Positions 43,645 to 56,912 of a DNA stretch of 64,000 bases are shown piece by piece. The notes below the pieces were generated by a model. The model searched no databases. It was given only the letters and a program-made list of their open reading frames with translations, and was not told the origin of the DNA. A program made the translations under genes and the position numbers. The DNA comes from Actinacidiphila oryziradicis. GTDB taxonomy: Bacteria; Actinomycetota; Actinomycetes; Streptomycetales; Streptomycetaceae. How positions within the stretch are numbered: the stretch's first letter is position 1; the number at the start of each line of letters is the position of its first letter. The stretch covers positions 1 to 64,000 of the forward strand of contig NZ_SUMC01000035.1 in assembly GCF_005047355.1 (NCBI RefSeq). The letters run 5' to 3'.

Positions 43645-43993
43645 GCTCTGCCTCCATCCCCGGGTGGGCGTCTCCCCGCGAAGACGGTTTCTGGGGGGCG
43701 GAGGTTGCACTTAGGCGTGTGGAATACTGCTTATATCCTAATTACCGTATTTATGCGGTCACTTTGAGTTAGTACATGGGGGTGCTCGGGGGGAGTCGGG
43801 CACCTGCGCCGGAGCGGGGTCGCGTCATGTCGGCGGGCGCGCCCGGGCCCCTGACCGCGGGATGTTTGCCTGGCGACAACTATGAGAACATTCCGGTGAC
43901 GTTCGTTGGGATGTTGGATGCAAGCGGCGGCCCCGCAGGGCCGGCGGCTTCATCTTGGCCGGTCATACGAGATCAGCAGGGTGAGGTTCAGAG
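43645..43993. other. Divergent promoter region with an AT-rich island
   Basis: No gene is seen here. 43720-43775 is strikingly AT-rich for this genome. On the minus strand it contains GGATATAAGCAG, a likely -10 for the glycosyltransferase. On the plus strand TTTGAGTTAGTACATG lies further down. The ribosome site GGTGAGG sits just before 43994. The kinase's own promoter cannot be placed with confidence. Confidence 0.4.
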
Positions 43994-48297
<4,304 letters not shown>

Positions 48298-48301
<4 letters not shown>

Positions 48302-50622
48302 GCGGTGACCGGCACGGCGTCGACGCGCTGGCCATCACGATCGAACAGTTGCGCACCGAGCTGAGACGCGTCCAGGAGTCCGCCGACGCCCGCGCCCTGG
48401 CCGACGTCGCGACCGGCATCCTGGTCGAGCGCGGCCACGGCGGCCCCGCCGAAGCCGCCCGGTATCTGCGGGAGCTGGCCGACACGGCCGGACTGCCACT
48501 GCAGGAGGTCGCCGCCGACATCGTGCACGCCACCGCCCACGACAGCCTCTCCGAGGCGCTGCCCGCCAGGGCGCCCGAGCCCGGCGGCGACCGGCGGCAC
48601 TCCGCGTCGGTACTGCGGCTGCGCACGGCCGAGGCCGGCGCCCTGTCCGCCGATCCGCAGACGGCGGCCGAGGCACTGCTGGCCCAGGCGCTCTCCCCGC
48701 TCGGCGGCACCGCGCTCGCCGTGTGGCGTGCCGCCCCGGACGGCTCGCTGAGCCTCGCCGGCCAGGCGGGCTTCACCGCCACAGAAGCCGGACAGTGGAG
48801 ACATGTGCCGCCCGGCGTCGGCACCCTGCCGCAGCGGGCCTTGGGCGAAGGCCGGTCCAACTGGTACGGAACGCTGCCGTCGGCGGTACCCGGAATCGGC
48901 AGACGCGACGGCACCGGCGGAGCGCGCGCGGTCCTGCTCGCCCGGCTCGGCGGCCGGGTCCTCGGCGTGCTGGAAATGTGCTGGCCCGGCCCCAGGCCGC
49001 CGCTGGACGCGGCCGAACACCGTCAGCTCGAAGCGCTCGCCGACCTGTGCGCGTACACCTTCGCCACCGCTCCGGCGGACGCCTCCGGCTTCGCCGCGGC
49101 ACCGGACGGCGGCCCCGGTCCCCTCGCCGGTCTCGCCGACGCACTGCCCGATCCCGCGCTGGTGCTCCAGCCGCTCTTCGACGGCCGGGAGGAGGTCTGC
49201 GACTTCCTGATCACGCACGTCAACGAGCACCTCGACGGCCGGGCGGACCTGGCCCGCGTCTCCCTCATCGGCATGCGGCTGCTGGAGGCCTATCCGCTGG
49301 CCGCCCGTGACGACGACCTGTATGACCAGATACTCCGGGTGTACACCACCGGAGAGCCGTTCCGCACCGAGCGGATGACCCTGGCCGCGCTGGTCGGCTC
49401 GGTACCGCTCACCGCCGTCGCGGCGGTGAGCATCGGCCGGTACGGCGAGGAGGTGCTGCTCAGCTGGCGCACCGAGGACGAGGCGACCCGGCTGGCCGCC
49501 CTCATGGACCACGTCCAGCGCCTGGGCCGTATCGGCGGCTTCGAGGAGAACCTCGTCACCGGCGACATCGCCTGGAGCAGCGAGCTGTTCGCCCTCTACG
49601 GGCTTACGCCCACGTCCTCCCCGGTCCCGCTGGAGCGGCTGCACCGGCACGCGCACCCGGACGACTCCACCGCCGTCCGGCGTTTCCAGAGCACCCTGCT
49701 GCGCCGCCACCGCGGCGGGTCGACGGCTTTCCGGCTCCAGCGCGCCGACGGCATCGTCCGGCACATCCGCGTCATCGCCGAACCGGTCACCGATCCCGCC
49801 GGTGACCTGCTCGCCGTCAGGGGCGTCTTCCAGGACGTGTCGTCGCAGCACTGGACCGAGGTCGCCCTCGCCGCGACCCGCGACCGGCTCGCCGACACCG
49901 AGGAGCGGGCCGCCGAACGCAACCGCCTGGCTCTCCAGCTCCAGCAGGCCATCATGCCGCCCGCCCCGGCCCCGATCGACGCCGCCGGTCTGCGGGCGGC
50001 CGTGCGCTACCGGCCCGCCGAGAAGGAACACCTGGTGGGCGGCGACTGGTACGACGCGGTCGTCCTGCCGACCAAGCAGGTACTGCTCGCGGTCGGTGAC
50101 ATCGCCGGGCACGGCATCGAGGCCGCCACCGGCATGGTCGTCCTGCGCAACGCCCTGCGCGGGCTGGCCACCACCGGTGCCGGGCCCGCGGAGCTGCTGG
50201 GCTGGCTCAACACCGTCGCCCACCACCTCACCGAGCAGGTCACCGCGACCGCCGTCTGCGGCCTGTACGACCCGGAGACCGGTGTCCTGCGCTGGGCGCG
50301 GGCCGGCCATCCGCCGCCGCTGCTGATCCGCGACGGCGAGGCCCGGTCCTTGCCGCTGCCCCGCGGCATCCTCCTCGGGGCGATCGCCGAGGCGGCCTAC
50401 GAGGAGCAGCGGCTCACCCTCGTGTCCGGCGACCGGTTGCTGATGTACACCGACGGTCTGGTCGAGCGCCGCGGCGTCTCCGTCGAACGCTCCCTGGAAC
50501 AGCTCCTCGCCTCGGCCGGCGGCCCGCTGCCCGACCTGGACGAGCAGCTGGACCACCTGCTGGCCCAGAGCCGGTCCGACACCGACGACGACACCTGCCT
50601 CATCGGCATTCATCTGTACTGA
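48298..50622 (+). CDS. ANTAR-GAF-PAS-SpoIIE phosphatase coupled to the hybrid kinase
   Basis: A 774-residue cytoplasmic protein. An N-terminal ANTAR-like helical domain (about 10-80; ELRRVQESADARALADVATG, ILVERGH) is followed by a GAF-like domain (about 100-235). Two PAS-like domains follow (about 275-395 and 400-520; the second reads RLGRIGGFEENLVTGDIAWS), then a PP2C SpoIIE domain (about 545-774; LVGGDWYDAVVLP, VGDIAGHGIEAA, LLMYTDGLVERRG, DDDTCLIGIH). ANTAR normally binds RNA hairpins and is usually C-terminal, so its position here is unusual. GTG 48298 overlaps the kinase stop (GTGA). It probably releases a sigma factor by dephosphorylating an anti-anti-sigma partner on osmotic or energy stress. 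Confidence 0.88.
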
Positions 50623-50638
50623 CCCCGCGTCGGCGATG

Positions 50639-50881
50639 TCACGCCGCGGTGGCGGTCCGGAGCGCGGGGTCGGCGTCGGCGAAGCTCCGCTCCAGCTGTT
50701 CCCGGGCCGCTTTCAGCGCTGCCTCGATGTCCCGTGTGCCGGTGGATACGCACAGCGTGTAGGCCGTGTCCTGGAGCTGGCGGTGGGCGTGTGGGTCGGC
50801 GCTCTGGTCGTGAGCGAGTGCTTGGAGGGCCTCGTACCGCTGAAGCAGGCCGCGCAGGACTGCGGGGTGCGCCATCAGCAT
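50639..50881 (-). CDS. DUF5133 protein
   Basis: An 80-residue soluble protein matching DUF5133: MLMAHPAVLRGLLQRYEALQ, then DTAYTLCVSTGTRDIEAALK. ATG 50881 has AAGGAG 7 nt upstream. The family is restricted to actinomycetes and often lies near stress regulators; its biochemical role is unknown. It lies 70 nt downstream of the aldehyde dehydrogenase on the same strand. Between them is a GCCCCG...CGGGGC hairpin near 50921-50942 that could attenuate transcription. It is convergent with the phosphatase, leaving 16 nt between stop codons. Confidence 0.8.
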   Translation of the reverse strand: MLMAHPAVLRGLLQRYEALQALAHDQSADPHAHRQLQDTAYTLCVSTGTRDIEAALKAAREQLERSFADADPALRTATAA

Positions 50882-50951
50882 CTACGTACTCCTTTGAGTC
50901 GGCTACCAGGTCGAGGCCTCGTCTGCCCCGTTCTTGCCGGGGCATGCACAC

Positions 50952-52373
50952 CTATTTGGCGGCCGGTCCGCCGTCGCCGGGCTTCGCGCCGTACCAGACC
51001 GTGGTGACGTTGCAGAATTCGCGTATGCCGTGCCCGGCGAGCTCGCGCCCGTACCCGGAGCGCTTGATACCGCCGAACGGCATCGCCGGATGCGAGGCGG
51101 TCATGCCGTTGAAGTAGACGCCTCCGGCCTCCACGTCGCGGATGAATCGTTCCTGCTCCTCCTGGTCCTCGGTCCAGGCGTTGGAGCTGAGGCCGAACGG
51201 GACGTCGTTGGCGAGCTCGATCGCCGCGCCCAGGCTGTCGACCCGGTAGAGCGTGGCCACCGGGCCGAAGGTCTCCTCCCGGTGGATGAGCATCTCGGGG
51301 GTGACGTCCGCGAGCACCGTGGGCTCGTAGAACCACCCGGCGCGCAGGTGCCGTGGCCGCTCACCGCCGCAGAGCACGGTCGCTCCGCTGGCCACCGCCT
51401 CGTCGACGAGCCTCTCCAGGTCGGCGCGGCCCTGCTTGCTGGCGAGCGGTCCGACGTCGGTGGTCTCCTCCATCGGGTCGCCGACCCGCAGCGCCTTCAT
51501 GCCCTCCGTGAACCGGGCGGCGAAGTCCTCAAAGATGTCGGCGTGCACGATGAACCGTTTCGCCGCGATACAGGACTGCCCGTTGTTCTGCACCCGGGCG
51601 GTGACCGCCACCTCGGCGGCCCTGGCCACATCGGCCGACGGCATGACCACGAACGGGTCGCTGCCGCCGAGTTCCAGCACCGTCTTCTTGATCTCGTCAC
51701 CGGCGATGGCGGCGACCGACCGGCCGGCCGGCTCGCTGCCGGTCAGTGTCGCCGCCACGACGCGGGGATCGCGCAGGATGCCTTCGATGGCGGCCGAGCC
51801 GACCAGCAGCGTCTGGAAACAGCCTTCCGGGAAGCCCGCCCTGCGGAACAGGTCCTCCAGGTACAGGGCCGTCTGCGGGACGTTCGAGGCGTGCTTCAGC
51901 AGCGCCGTATTACCCGCCATCAGCGCGGGAGCCGCGAAGCGCACGACCTGCCAGAGCGGGAAATTCCACGGCATTACCGCCAGTACCGGGCCCAGCGGCC
52001 GGTAGCGCACGAAGGCCGCCGTCCCGCCGGAGTCCTCGATGTCGGCCGCCGACGGATGCTCGTCGGCCAGCAGCTCCTCGGCGTGCTCGGCGTACCAGCG
52101 CATGGCCTTGGCGCACTTCGCGGCCTCCGCACGCGCGGCGGCCAGTGTCTTGCCCATCTCCGTGGTCATGGTCGCGGCGATGCTGTCCCGCTCGGCGTCC
52201 AGCAGATCCGCTGCCCGGCGCATCCGTTCCGCCCGGTACGCATACGTGGTCTTGCGGTGATCGAGGAAGGCCCACCTCGCACGGGCGAGGCGGCTGTCGA
52301 TCTCCTTGTGATCGAACTCGTCGAACGTTGTCAGCGTCTCCCCGGTAGCCGGGTTGACGGTCGCGATGGGCAT
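50952..52373 (-). CDS. Succinate-semialdehyde dehydrogenase (NAD(P)+)
   Basis: A 473-residue aldehyde dehydrogenase that oxidises succinate semialdehyde or a similar aldehyde to the acid. Catalytic Cys268 is in NNGQSCIAAKRF and the general base Glu234 is in LELGGSDPF. The cofactor loop reads VMPWNFPLWQVVRFAAPALM and TGSEPAGRSVA. The C-terminal FNGMTASHPAMPFGGIKRSG matches the SSADH group. ATG 52373 (MPIATVNPATG) is preferred. ATG 52382 lies only 2 nt from the GGAGG site, while 52373 has about 11 nt. It is the second gene of a probable three-gene operon. Confidence 0.85.
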   Translation of the reverse strand: MPIATVNPATGETLTTFDEFDHKEIDSRLARARWAFLDHRKTTYAYRAERMRRAADLLDAERDSIAATMTTEMGKTLAAARAEAAKCAKAMRWYAEHAEELLADEHPSAADIEDSGGTAAFVRYRPLGPVLAVMPWNFPLWQVVRFAAPALMAGNTALLKHASNVPQTALYLEDLFRRAGFPEGCFQTLLVGSAAIEGILRDPRVVAATLTGSEPAGRSVAAIAGDEIKKTVLELGGSDPFVVMPSADVARAAEVAVTARVQNNGQSCIAAKRFIVHADIFEDFAARFTEGMKALRVGDPMEETTDVGPLASKQGRADLERLVDEAVASGATVLCGGERPRHLRAGWFYEPTVLADVTPEMLIHREETFGPVATLYRVDSLGAAIELANDVPFGLSSNAWTEDQEEQERFIRDVEAGGVYFNGMTASHPAMPFGGIKRSGYGRELAGHGIREFCNVTTVWYGAKPGDGGPAAK

Positions 52374-52434
52374 CTGAGTCATTCCCTCCGGTTGACGACA
52401 CCCCTCGCCTGCCCCGTGCGATGCCATTGATGTG

Positions 52435-53817
52435 TCATGACGGCGGCGGCAGGTAGACCGTGAGCAGGTGCGGCGCCTTGTCGAGGACGAGCGTGTCGGC
52501 GGCGGGGCTCACCTCCCCGTCGCGGGCGTAGTCCCCCTCCTCGCCGACCCCGTCGATGCGCAGCCGGGTCACGGTGGCGGCCTGGTAGACGCGGGAGCGG
52601 GCGAGGGTCCCGGTGAGGAAGGCCGCGATGAGCCGGGTGCGGGCTAAGGGAGAGCTGCCGTCGACGGCGCGGATGTCGAGCAGCCCGTCGTCGAGGCTGC
52701 GGCGGTAGGAAGGGGCGAAGCCGGGCGGGTCATAGCGGCTGTTCCCGGCGAAGAGCAACCAGAGCCTTCGCGGCTGTCCGTCGACGGTGACCTTCCTGGG
52801 TTTGCCGTCGGCGAGCACGCGCACCAGGCCGACGGCGAGCGCGGGCCACTTTCCGAGCCGTGCCTCCAGGGCTTCGCGGACCCGGACGAGCTCGGGGTAG
52901 ACGCCGATGCTGAAGGTGTTGAGGAAGTACGTGCTGGGGCCGTCGCCGGTGACCCGGCCGAGGTCGACGCCTCCGCCGCAGCCCGCCTCCACGGCGTCGG
53001 CGGTGGACTTGAGGGTCAGTATCCCGAGGTCGGCGGCGAAGTGGTTGAGGGTGCCGGCGGGGAAGACCGCCAGCGGCAGGCCTCCTTCGGCGGCCAGTAC
53101 CGCTGCCGCGTTGACCGTCCCGTCGCCGCCCGCGACGCCGAGCGCGCCGCCACGGTCGAGGACGTCCTTGGCGGCCTGGCCGAGCACTTCCGGCAGGTCG
53201 TCGCCCGTCTCGCAGATCCGCAGTTCGGCCGCCGGCAGGAGGGTGCGCAGCTCGGCTTCGACGCCTTCGGCGCTGCCCGCGCCGCTGTTGATGACCGCGA
53301 TCAGCCCTTCCCCGGCGGGCAGCGCCGGGACGGGGACGCTCGGCCTGGCGGACTCGGCGGGCTCATCCACCCGCAGCGGCCACCAGCGACAGGTCGCCGC
53401 CGCGATGCCGGCGCCGGCCGCGACGCCCACCAGGACATCCCGGGGGGAGCGCGAGCCGGTGCGGACCCGCGCGGCGGTGACTGCTGCGGCGACGGGGACG
53501 AGAGCGGCCCCCAGCCAGGGCGACTCCAGGGTGGCGGCGGTCGCGAAGGCCGCAGCCGCGGCCGAGCCACCGTACCTGGAAGGGCTCCTGACGGGCCGTC
53601 GGGAGGCTCGGCGGGCGCCGGGGAGCGGCGTGGCCGCGAGATGGGCGGCGGCGGAGGCCAGGGCCAGCGAGCCGAGGCCGCGTAGGGCGGCGCGGCGCGC
53701 GGCGCGGTTGCGGGACAGGCCCAGTACGGCCGCGCCGGTGAGCCACAGCGCGCCGTAGTCGGCGGCGCGGCCGACCGGTTCCAGCAGTCGCACATCGAGT
53801 TCGCGGAGTTGTGCCAT
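52435..53817 (-). CDS. Diacylglycerol/lipid kinase fused to a degenerate PAP2 domain
   Basis: A 460-residue fusion. The C-terminal part (about 165-460) is a DAGK/sphingosine-kinase-type lipid kinase with the nucleotide motif GVAGGDGTVNAAA (Gly230-Thr234), FPAGTLNHFA, and later FNTFSIGVYPELV and GNSRYDPPGFAPSYRRSLDD. The N-terminal part (about 20-140) is PAP2-like, with helices and an Arg-Arg-Pro motif (73-75). However, both catalytic histidines are missing: the Pro-Ser-Gly-His motif reads PSRYGGS (Tyr82) and the Gly-Val-His-Tyr-Pro-x-Asp motif reads GSRSPRD (Arg123). Hence phosphorylation of a lipid is likely and phosphatase activity unlikely. ATG 53817 lacks a ribosome site; a SigB-like promoter lies 9 nt upstream. 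Confidence 0.82.
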   Translation of the reverse strand: MAQLRELDVRLLEPVGRAADYGALWLTGAAVLGLSRNRAARRAALRGLGSLALASAAAHLAATPLPGARRASRRPVRSPSRYGGSAAAAAFATAATLESPWLGAALVPVAAAVTAARVRTGSRSPRDVLVGVAAGAGIAAATCRWWPLRVDEPAESARPSVPVPALPAGEGLIAVINSGAGSAEGVEAELRTLLPAAELRICETGDDLPEVLGQAAKDVLDRGGALGVAGGDGTVNAAAVLAAEGGLPLAVFPAGTLNHFAADLGILTLKSTADAVEAGCGGGVDLGRVTGDGPSTYFLNTFSIGVYPELVRVREALEARLGKWPALAVGLVRVLADGKPRKVTVDGQPRRLWLLFAGNSRYDPPGFAPSYRRSLDDGLLDIRAVDGSSPLARTRLIAAFLTGTLARSRVYQAATVTRLRIDGVGEEGDYARDGEVSPAADTLVLDKAPHLLTVYLPPPS

Positions 53818-53826
53818 GCCGCCCGA

Positions 53827-53851
53827 CTACCCGGCGCGGGGGCGAACACTC
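53827..53851 (-). promoter_or_regulatory. SigB-like promoter of the lipid kinase operon
   Basis: On the minus strand GAGT (53851-53848) and GGGTAG (53832-53827) are spaced by 15 nt, fitting GNNT-N14-16-GGGTA. Exactly 9 nt separate the hexamer from ATG 53817, which has no ribosome-binding sequence, so a leaderless transcript is implied. Confidence 0.6.
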
Positions 53852-54049
53852 TGTCGATACGAGACAGGCGGGGGCATCTGACGGTGTCCCACACGCCGGG
53901 CCCCTGCCGCCCGGGCCCCTGCCGCCGGACCGGCACGAGCCGGACGGCAGAGGCGTTCGATTACGGCTTGGGCCCTCCGGGTAGGCGGGGGCCCGTGGAC
54001 AGTCGTACCGAGATGCCCCGGCCCGGCATCGGGAGGCTCGCGCGGCTCC

Positions 54050-54400
54050 TCAAGTGTGTGGGTAGCCGTAGTAGTTGCCGATCCGCTGGTGGTATCCCGG
54101 GTCGGCTGCGTGCTTTTCCTTGTCGAACTCCGGGGCGTTCTTGATCTCGTCCTTGGTGCGGTTGATATAGAGCGTCTTTGCCGCCGCGTCGATCTGGGCG
54201 ATCGTGCCGGAAGGCAGCAGGACGTGCTTACCGAGGATCCATACGCCGGTCTCGACGACGAGATATGCCGCACCGACTTCGTCGGAGTGTTTGTCCACCT
54301 TGCCGATATGACCGTCAGTGGCCTGGACCTTGAAGCCGCTCAGATCGGTACCGCCTCGGTGACCCGACGACGGCCGGAAACTCCATATGTTGTCCGTCAC
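54050..54400 (-). CDS. PRC-barrel domain stress protein
   Basis: A 116-residue protein matching the actinomycete PRC-barrel group: TDNIWSFRPSSGH, DLSGFKVQATDGHIGKVDKH, SDEVGAAYLVVETGVWILGK, VLLPSGTIAQID, then TKDEIKNAPEFDKEKH and GYHQRIGNYYG. The start is GTG 54400, preceded by GAAGGGC about 9 nt upstream; an upstream ATG at 54439 would place the start inside the adjacent hairpin. PRC barrels bind RNA, metals or proteins; this type is usually stress-induced. It is downstream of the terminator of the hydrophobic-protein gene, so it must have its own promoter or read-through supply. Confidence 0.82.
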   Translation of the reverse strand: MTDNIWSFRPSSGHRGGTDLSGFKVQATDGHIGKVDKHSDEVGAAYLVVETGVWILGKHVLLPSGTIAQIDAAAKTLYINRTKDEIKNAPEFDKEKHAADPGYHQRIGNYYGYPHT

Positions 54401-54448
54401 AGTAAAGCCCTTCGTTTCAGCGCTTTTCCCTGGATACATCGCAAGCGT

Positions 54449-54494
54449 GCGTGTGGGGGCCCGACCAGTACTTCCTGGTCGGGCCCCCACACGC
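54449..54494 (-). terminator. 20-bp hairpin terminator after the hydrophobic-protein gene
   Basis: A perfect 20-bp stem (54449-54468 with 54475-54494; arm GCGTGTGGGGGCCCGACCAG) and a six-base loop. It is the most stable simple hairpin in the window. It lies 22 nt after the stop of the small hydrophobic gene and 49 nt before the PRC-barrel start. Confidence 0.85.
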
Positions 54495-54515
54495 TGGACG
54501 TGGCTGGACAGCTTT

Positions 54516-54686
54516 CTACCAGCGGTACCAGCGTCCGCGCCTGCCACCGGAGTCCACCGAGCGGGCGACAAATCCCAGCAGCCATACGACAAGCACGACG
54601 ACTGCCACCCACCACAGAATCTTGAGGGCGAAGCCCGCACCGAAAAGCAGCAGGGCCAGAAGCAGAACGAGAAGCAGGGGAACCAT
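54516..54686 (-). CDS. 56-residue hydrophobic membrane protein
   Basis: A very small protein with two helices (VPLLLVLLLALLLFGAGFAL, then WWVAVVVLVVWLLGFVAR) and a basic aromatic tail (GGRRGRWYRW). ATG 54686 has GGAGG 9 nt upstream. The longer frame up to 54737 lacks a start with a ribosome site. Proteins of this type in Streptomyces are annotated as hydrophobic or DUF5670-like and are often stress-linked; the exact family is uncertain. Its position beside PRC-barrel and DUF5133 genes fits a membrane-stress role. Confidence 0.7.
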   Translation of the reverse strand: MVPLLLVLLLALLLFGAGFALKILWWVAVVVLVVWLLGFVARSVDSGGRRGRWYRW

Positions 54687-54881
54687 ATCTATCAACCTCC
54701 TGGCATCCGTCTGCCCCGCTCGAAGGCACTCACGCATCCCGGAACCAGATTTTTGGGAGTCCGTCTCTTATGGATCGGCGGTTCGGGGGGAATACGGATT
54801 CATGACGGTCCGTATGATCCACGGGGAATGCCGGGTGTACGTGCGGGACCGTCCGCATGAAGCAACCGCATCCGGCGCGAA

Positions 54882-54915
54882 GCCGGACGGGCCGGGGCGA
54901 CCCGGCCCGTCCGGC
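54882..54915 (-). terminator. Terminator of the DUF1996 gene
   Basis: A perfect 15-bp stem (arm GCCGGACGGGCCGGG, 54882-54896 with 54901-54915) closed by a GCGA tetraloop of the stable GNRA type. It lies 28 nt after the DUF1996 stop codon. Confidence 0.8.
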
Positions 54916-54942
54916 GAACGCTGACGGTGCGGCCTGCAGCTG

Positions 54943-56295
54943 TCAGCCGCAGTTCCTGCCGGTGTTGATGCAGCTGACGACCTTGTTCATCAGCTTCGCC
55001 GGCATGAAGTTGGCGAAGTCCGCGTGGTCGGTGACCGGCTTGTGGTTCTGGTCCGGGAAGCTGTCGACCGCGAAGTTCGCGCCGGAGGCCACCTTGTAGG
55101 TGAGCCGGTACTCCAGCTTCGGAATGGCCTTAAAGCCCACCTGGCACTGGCCCGCGCCGTCGGGGAAGACGACGTGGGTGCGGTGGTTGGCGCTGTCGGT
55201 GTTGACGCCGTCCCAGCAGCTGGGGAAGTCCAGGGTACGGACGACCTTGCTGCCGCTCGGGCACAGCGGGTACTTGTCGGTCAGCTGGACCTTGTTCTCG
55301 AAGCCGGTGCAGCTCCAGGAGGCCTTGGCGTTGCCGGTGCCGTTCGTGAGGGCCTTGGCGTCACCCGTGATGATCTTCAGGGTCGAGGGCATCGCCGTGA
55401 CCTTGGAGACGGTGCTGCCCTTGAACTTTATGGTGACGCTGCTCGCCGTGAGGATCGTTCCGGTGTTGTTGTCGGCGCCGGGCTTGTCGTTGGCGCTCAG
55501 GTTGCGCAGCACCGGCCAGAAGTACGCCGACTTGTCGTTGTTGGCGCAGGTGGTGCCGCCGGCGGCGAGTGTCTGGTTGGTGGAGAAGCCGTTGGTGGTG
55601 AGGTTGCCGACGTAGTCGTGGGTGTGCTGGGCGCCGTTGGAGACGCCGGGCGCCACGATGAAGTTGTCGGGGTTGAAGTGCTTGTTCTGGTTGCGCCCAC
55701 AGCGGGCGATGAACGAGCCCTTGGAGGCACCGCCCTGGTTCGGTGGCTTCACCACGTTGGGCGTGACGGACTTGATGTCGACGAAGTCGGCAGCGACGGG
55801 GCCGTTGGCGCGCGCGCCGTTGGCCGCGCCGGCACCGGAGGTGGCGGAGGCGCTGGCGGACGCCTGTGCGGCATTGGTGAGGGCGCAGGGGGCCAGAGCG
55901 TCAAGGCCCTGCGGCCGTGCGGCATTACGGCCGATGGCGGTGGCGATGCGGTTGAGAGTGGCGACCCGCTTGTCCTTCAGCGGACCGAGGATCGCGTTGT
56001 TGACGAAATTGGGGCCACCCTGGCCGGCGGAGGAGGCCAGGCGCTTGTTGGCCTCTGCGATCTGCGTCTGCAGCAGCTGCAGATTGCTGGTGACCTCTGC
56101 CTGTGCCTGCGAGGGGATCGCCGGCAGGCTGCCTTCCACGGCTGGGCAGGTGATGGTCTGGGCAGCAGATGGCGTCGAGTTGGCCGCGTTGGCGGCGACA
56201 TTGACGACGATGATGCCACCACCTCCTACGGCGATCGCAGCGACAGCAATGAGAGCGTTTCTGCGGGTGCGACCGCGACGGTGCTCTGTGTACAT
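54943..56295 (-). CDS. Secreted DUF1996 protein
   Basis: A 450-residue exported protein. A basic n-region (EHRRGRTRRN) and helix NALIAVAAIAVGGGGIIVVN form a signal peptide or anchor. A helical stretch of about 110 residues and an Ala/Ser-rich linker precede a DUF1996 domain (about 195-450). Its family pattern includes VPPNQGG-like start, FNPDNFIVAPG, AQHTHDYVGN with its conserved His pair, CANNDKSAYFWPVLRN, CPSGSKVVRTLDFPSCWDG, and NHRTHVVFPDGAGQCQVGF. Several conserved Cys residues suggest disulfides. ATG 56295 follows AAGGA by 6 nt. The family is shared with fungi and its biochemical role is unknown. Confidence 0.85.
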   Translation of the reverse strand: MYTEHRRGRTRRNALIAVAAIAVGGGGIIVVNVAANAANSTPSAAQTITCPAVEGSLPAIPSQAQAEVTSNLQLLQTQIAEANKRLASSAGQGGPNFVNNAILGPLKDKRVATLNRIATAIGRNAARPQGLDALAPCALTNAAQASASASATSGAGAANGARANGPVAADFVDIKSVTPNVVKPPNQGGASKGSFIARCGRNQNKHFNPDNFIVAPGVSNGAQHTHDYVGNLTTNGFSTNQTLAAGGTTCANNDKSAYFWPVLRNLSANDKPGADNNTGTILTASSVTIKFKGSTVSKVTAMPSTLKIITGDAKALTNGTGNAKASWSCTGFENKVQLTDKYPLCPSGSKVVRTLDFPSCWDGVNTDSANHRTHVVFPDGAGQCQVGFKAIPKLEYRLTYKVASGANFAVDSFPDQNHKPVTDHADFANFMPAKLMNKVVSCINTGRNCG

Positions 56296-56626
56296 GACAC
56301 ATCCTTCTCTGCGGGCCACGGTGGGCTTGGTCGGAGCCTCCGGGTTGCCGGGGAGCGCGGACATCCGGTGGGGCACAGGCGGCCCGGCTTGATCACCCGG
56401 GCCACCTCTCACGCGTACGTGCGGAGGAGGCGGCGTTGCTCAACCGAATTCAAGATTTCTGGCGTGAGGGCCTGTCCGTTTCCGGTCAGGAAACTTTGCG
56501 TCGCCAGTGTGATTACTGTGCGTGGAGCCCGACCCTGCCGCAGTGCGAGAAATCTCCCGGAACGCCCATCTATTTACCGGTTCGAAACGTATCTTGACTA
56601 GTCGCTTCCTCTGAAAGGGGAGAACC
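56296..56626. other. Divergent promoter region of DUF1996 and the His-rich gene
   Basis: No gene is seen here. It contains a dyad GTTTCCGGTCAGGAAAC near 56488-56504 and a relatively AT-rich stretch (56560-56605) with TTGACT at 56594-56599. These are candidate control signals for the small gene at 56627, but no complete promoter could be assigned. Confidence 0.4.
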
Positions 56627-56788
56627 ATGGCAATCTTCAGCCACGTCGTTCCCGCGCGCAGCGGCCACGGCGACAAGCGGGACAACAGGTCGCGTGACGA
56701 GAGGGACAGGGAGCGTCACGGCGGTTACGGTCACCACGGTCATCACGGCCACCACGGTCACCACCACCACCACCACTCCCACCGCTGA
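56627..56788 (+). CDS. 53-residue histidine-rich protein
   Basis: ATG 56627 follows an AAGGGGAG ribosome site by 4 nt and opens a 53-codon frame ending at TGA 56786-56788. The N-terminal half is ordinary (MAIFSHVVPARSGHGDKRDN), then charged (Arg/Asp/Glu), and the last 21 residues are mostly His and Gly (GYGHHGHHGHHGHHHHHHSH). The frame has an excellent ribosome site and host-like third positions, so I consider it a real gene. A metal-binding (nickel, zinc, copper or cobalt) store or buffer is the natural inference. It lies 125 nt before an ABC exporter on the same strand. No known family is recognised. Confidence 0.65.
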   Translation: MAIFSHVVPARSGHGDKRDNRSRDERDRERHGGYGHHGHHGHHGHHHHHHSHR

Positions 56789-56852
56789 CCGCGCTCGTCG
56801 GTCCGACCGGGCCCGGGATCGGGTTCCAGGCCCGGTCAAATCCAAGACGCCG

Positions 56853-56874
56853 CCCCACCTGTTCTCGCGGCCTC
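56853..56874. repeat. Solo end of the TTA-type miniature element
   Basis: CCCCACCTGTTCTCGCGGCC plus TC matches the terminal repeat of the element at 36288-36474 with two changes. It is followed by TAA. No second end was found nearby, so this is a lone, older relic. Confidence 0.5.
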
Positions 56875-56912
56875 TAAGCCATGTCATCCCGTGAGCGGTA
56901 AGGACGCCTGAG

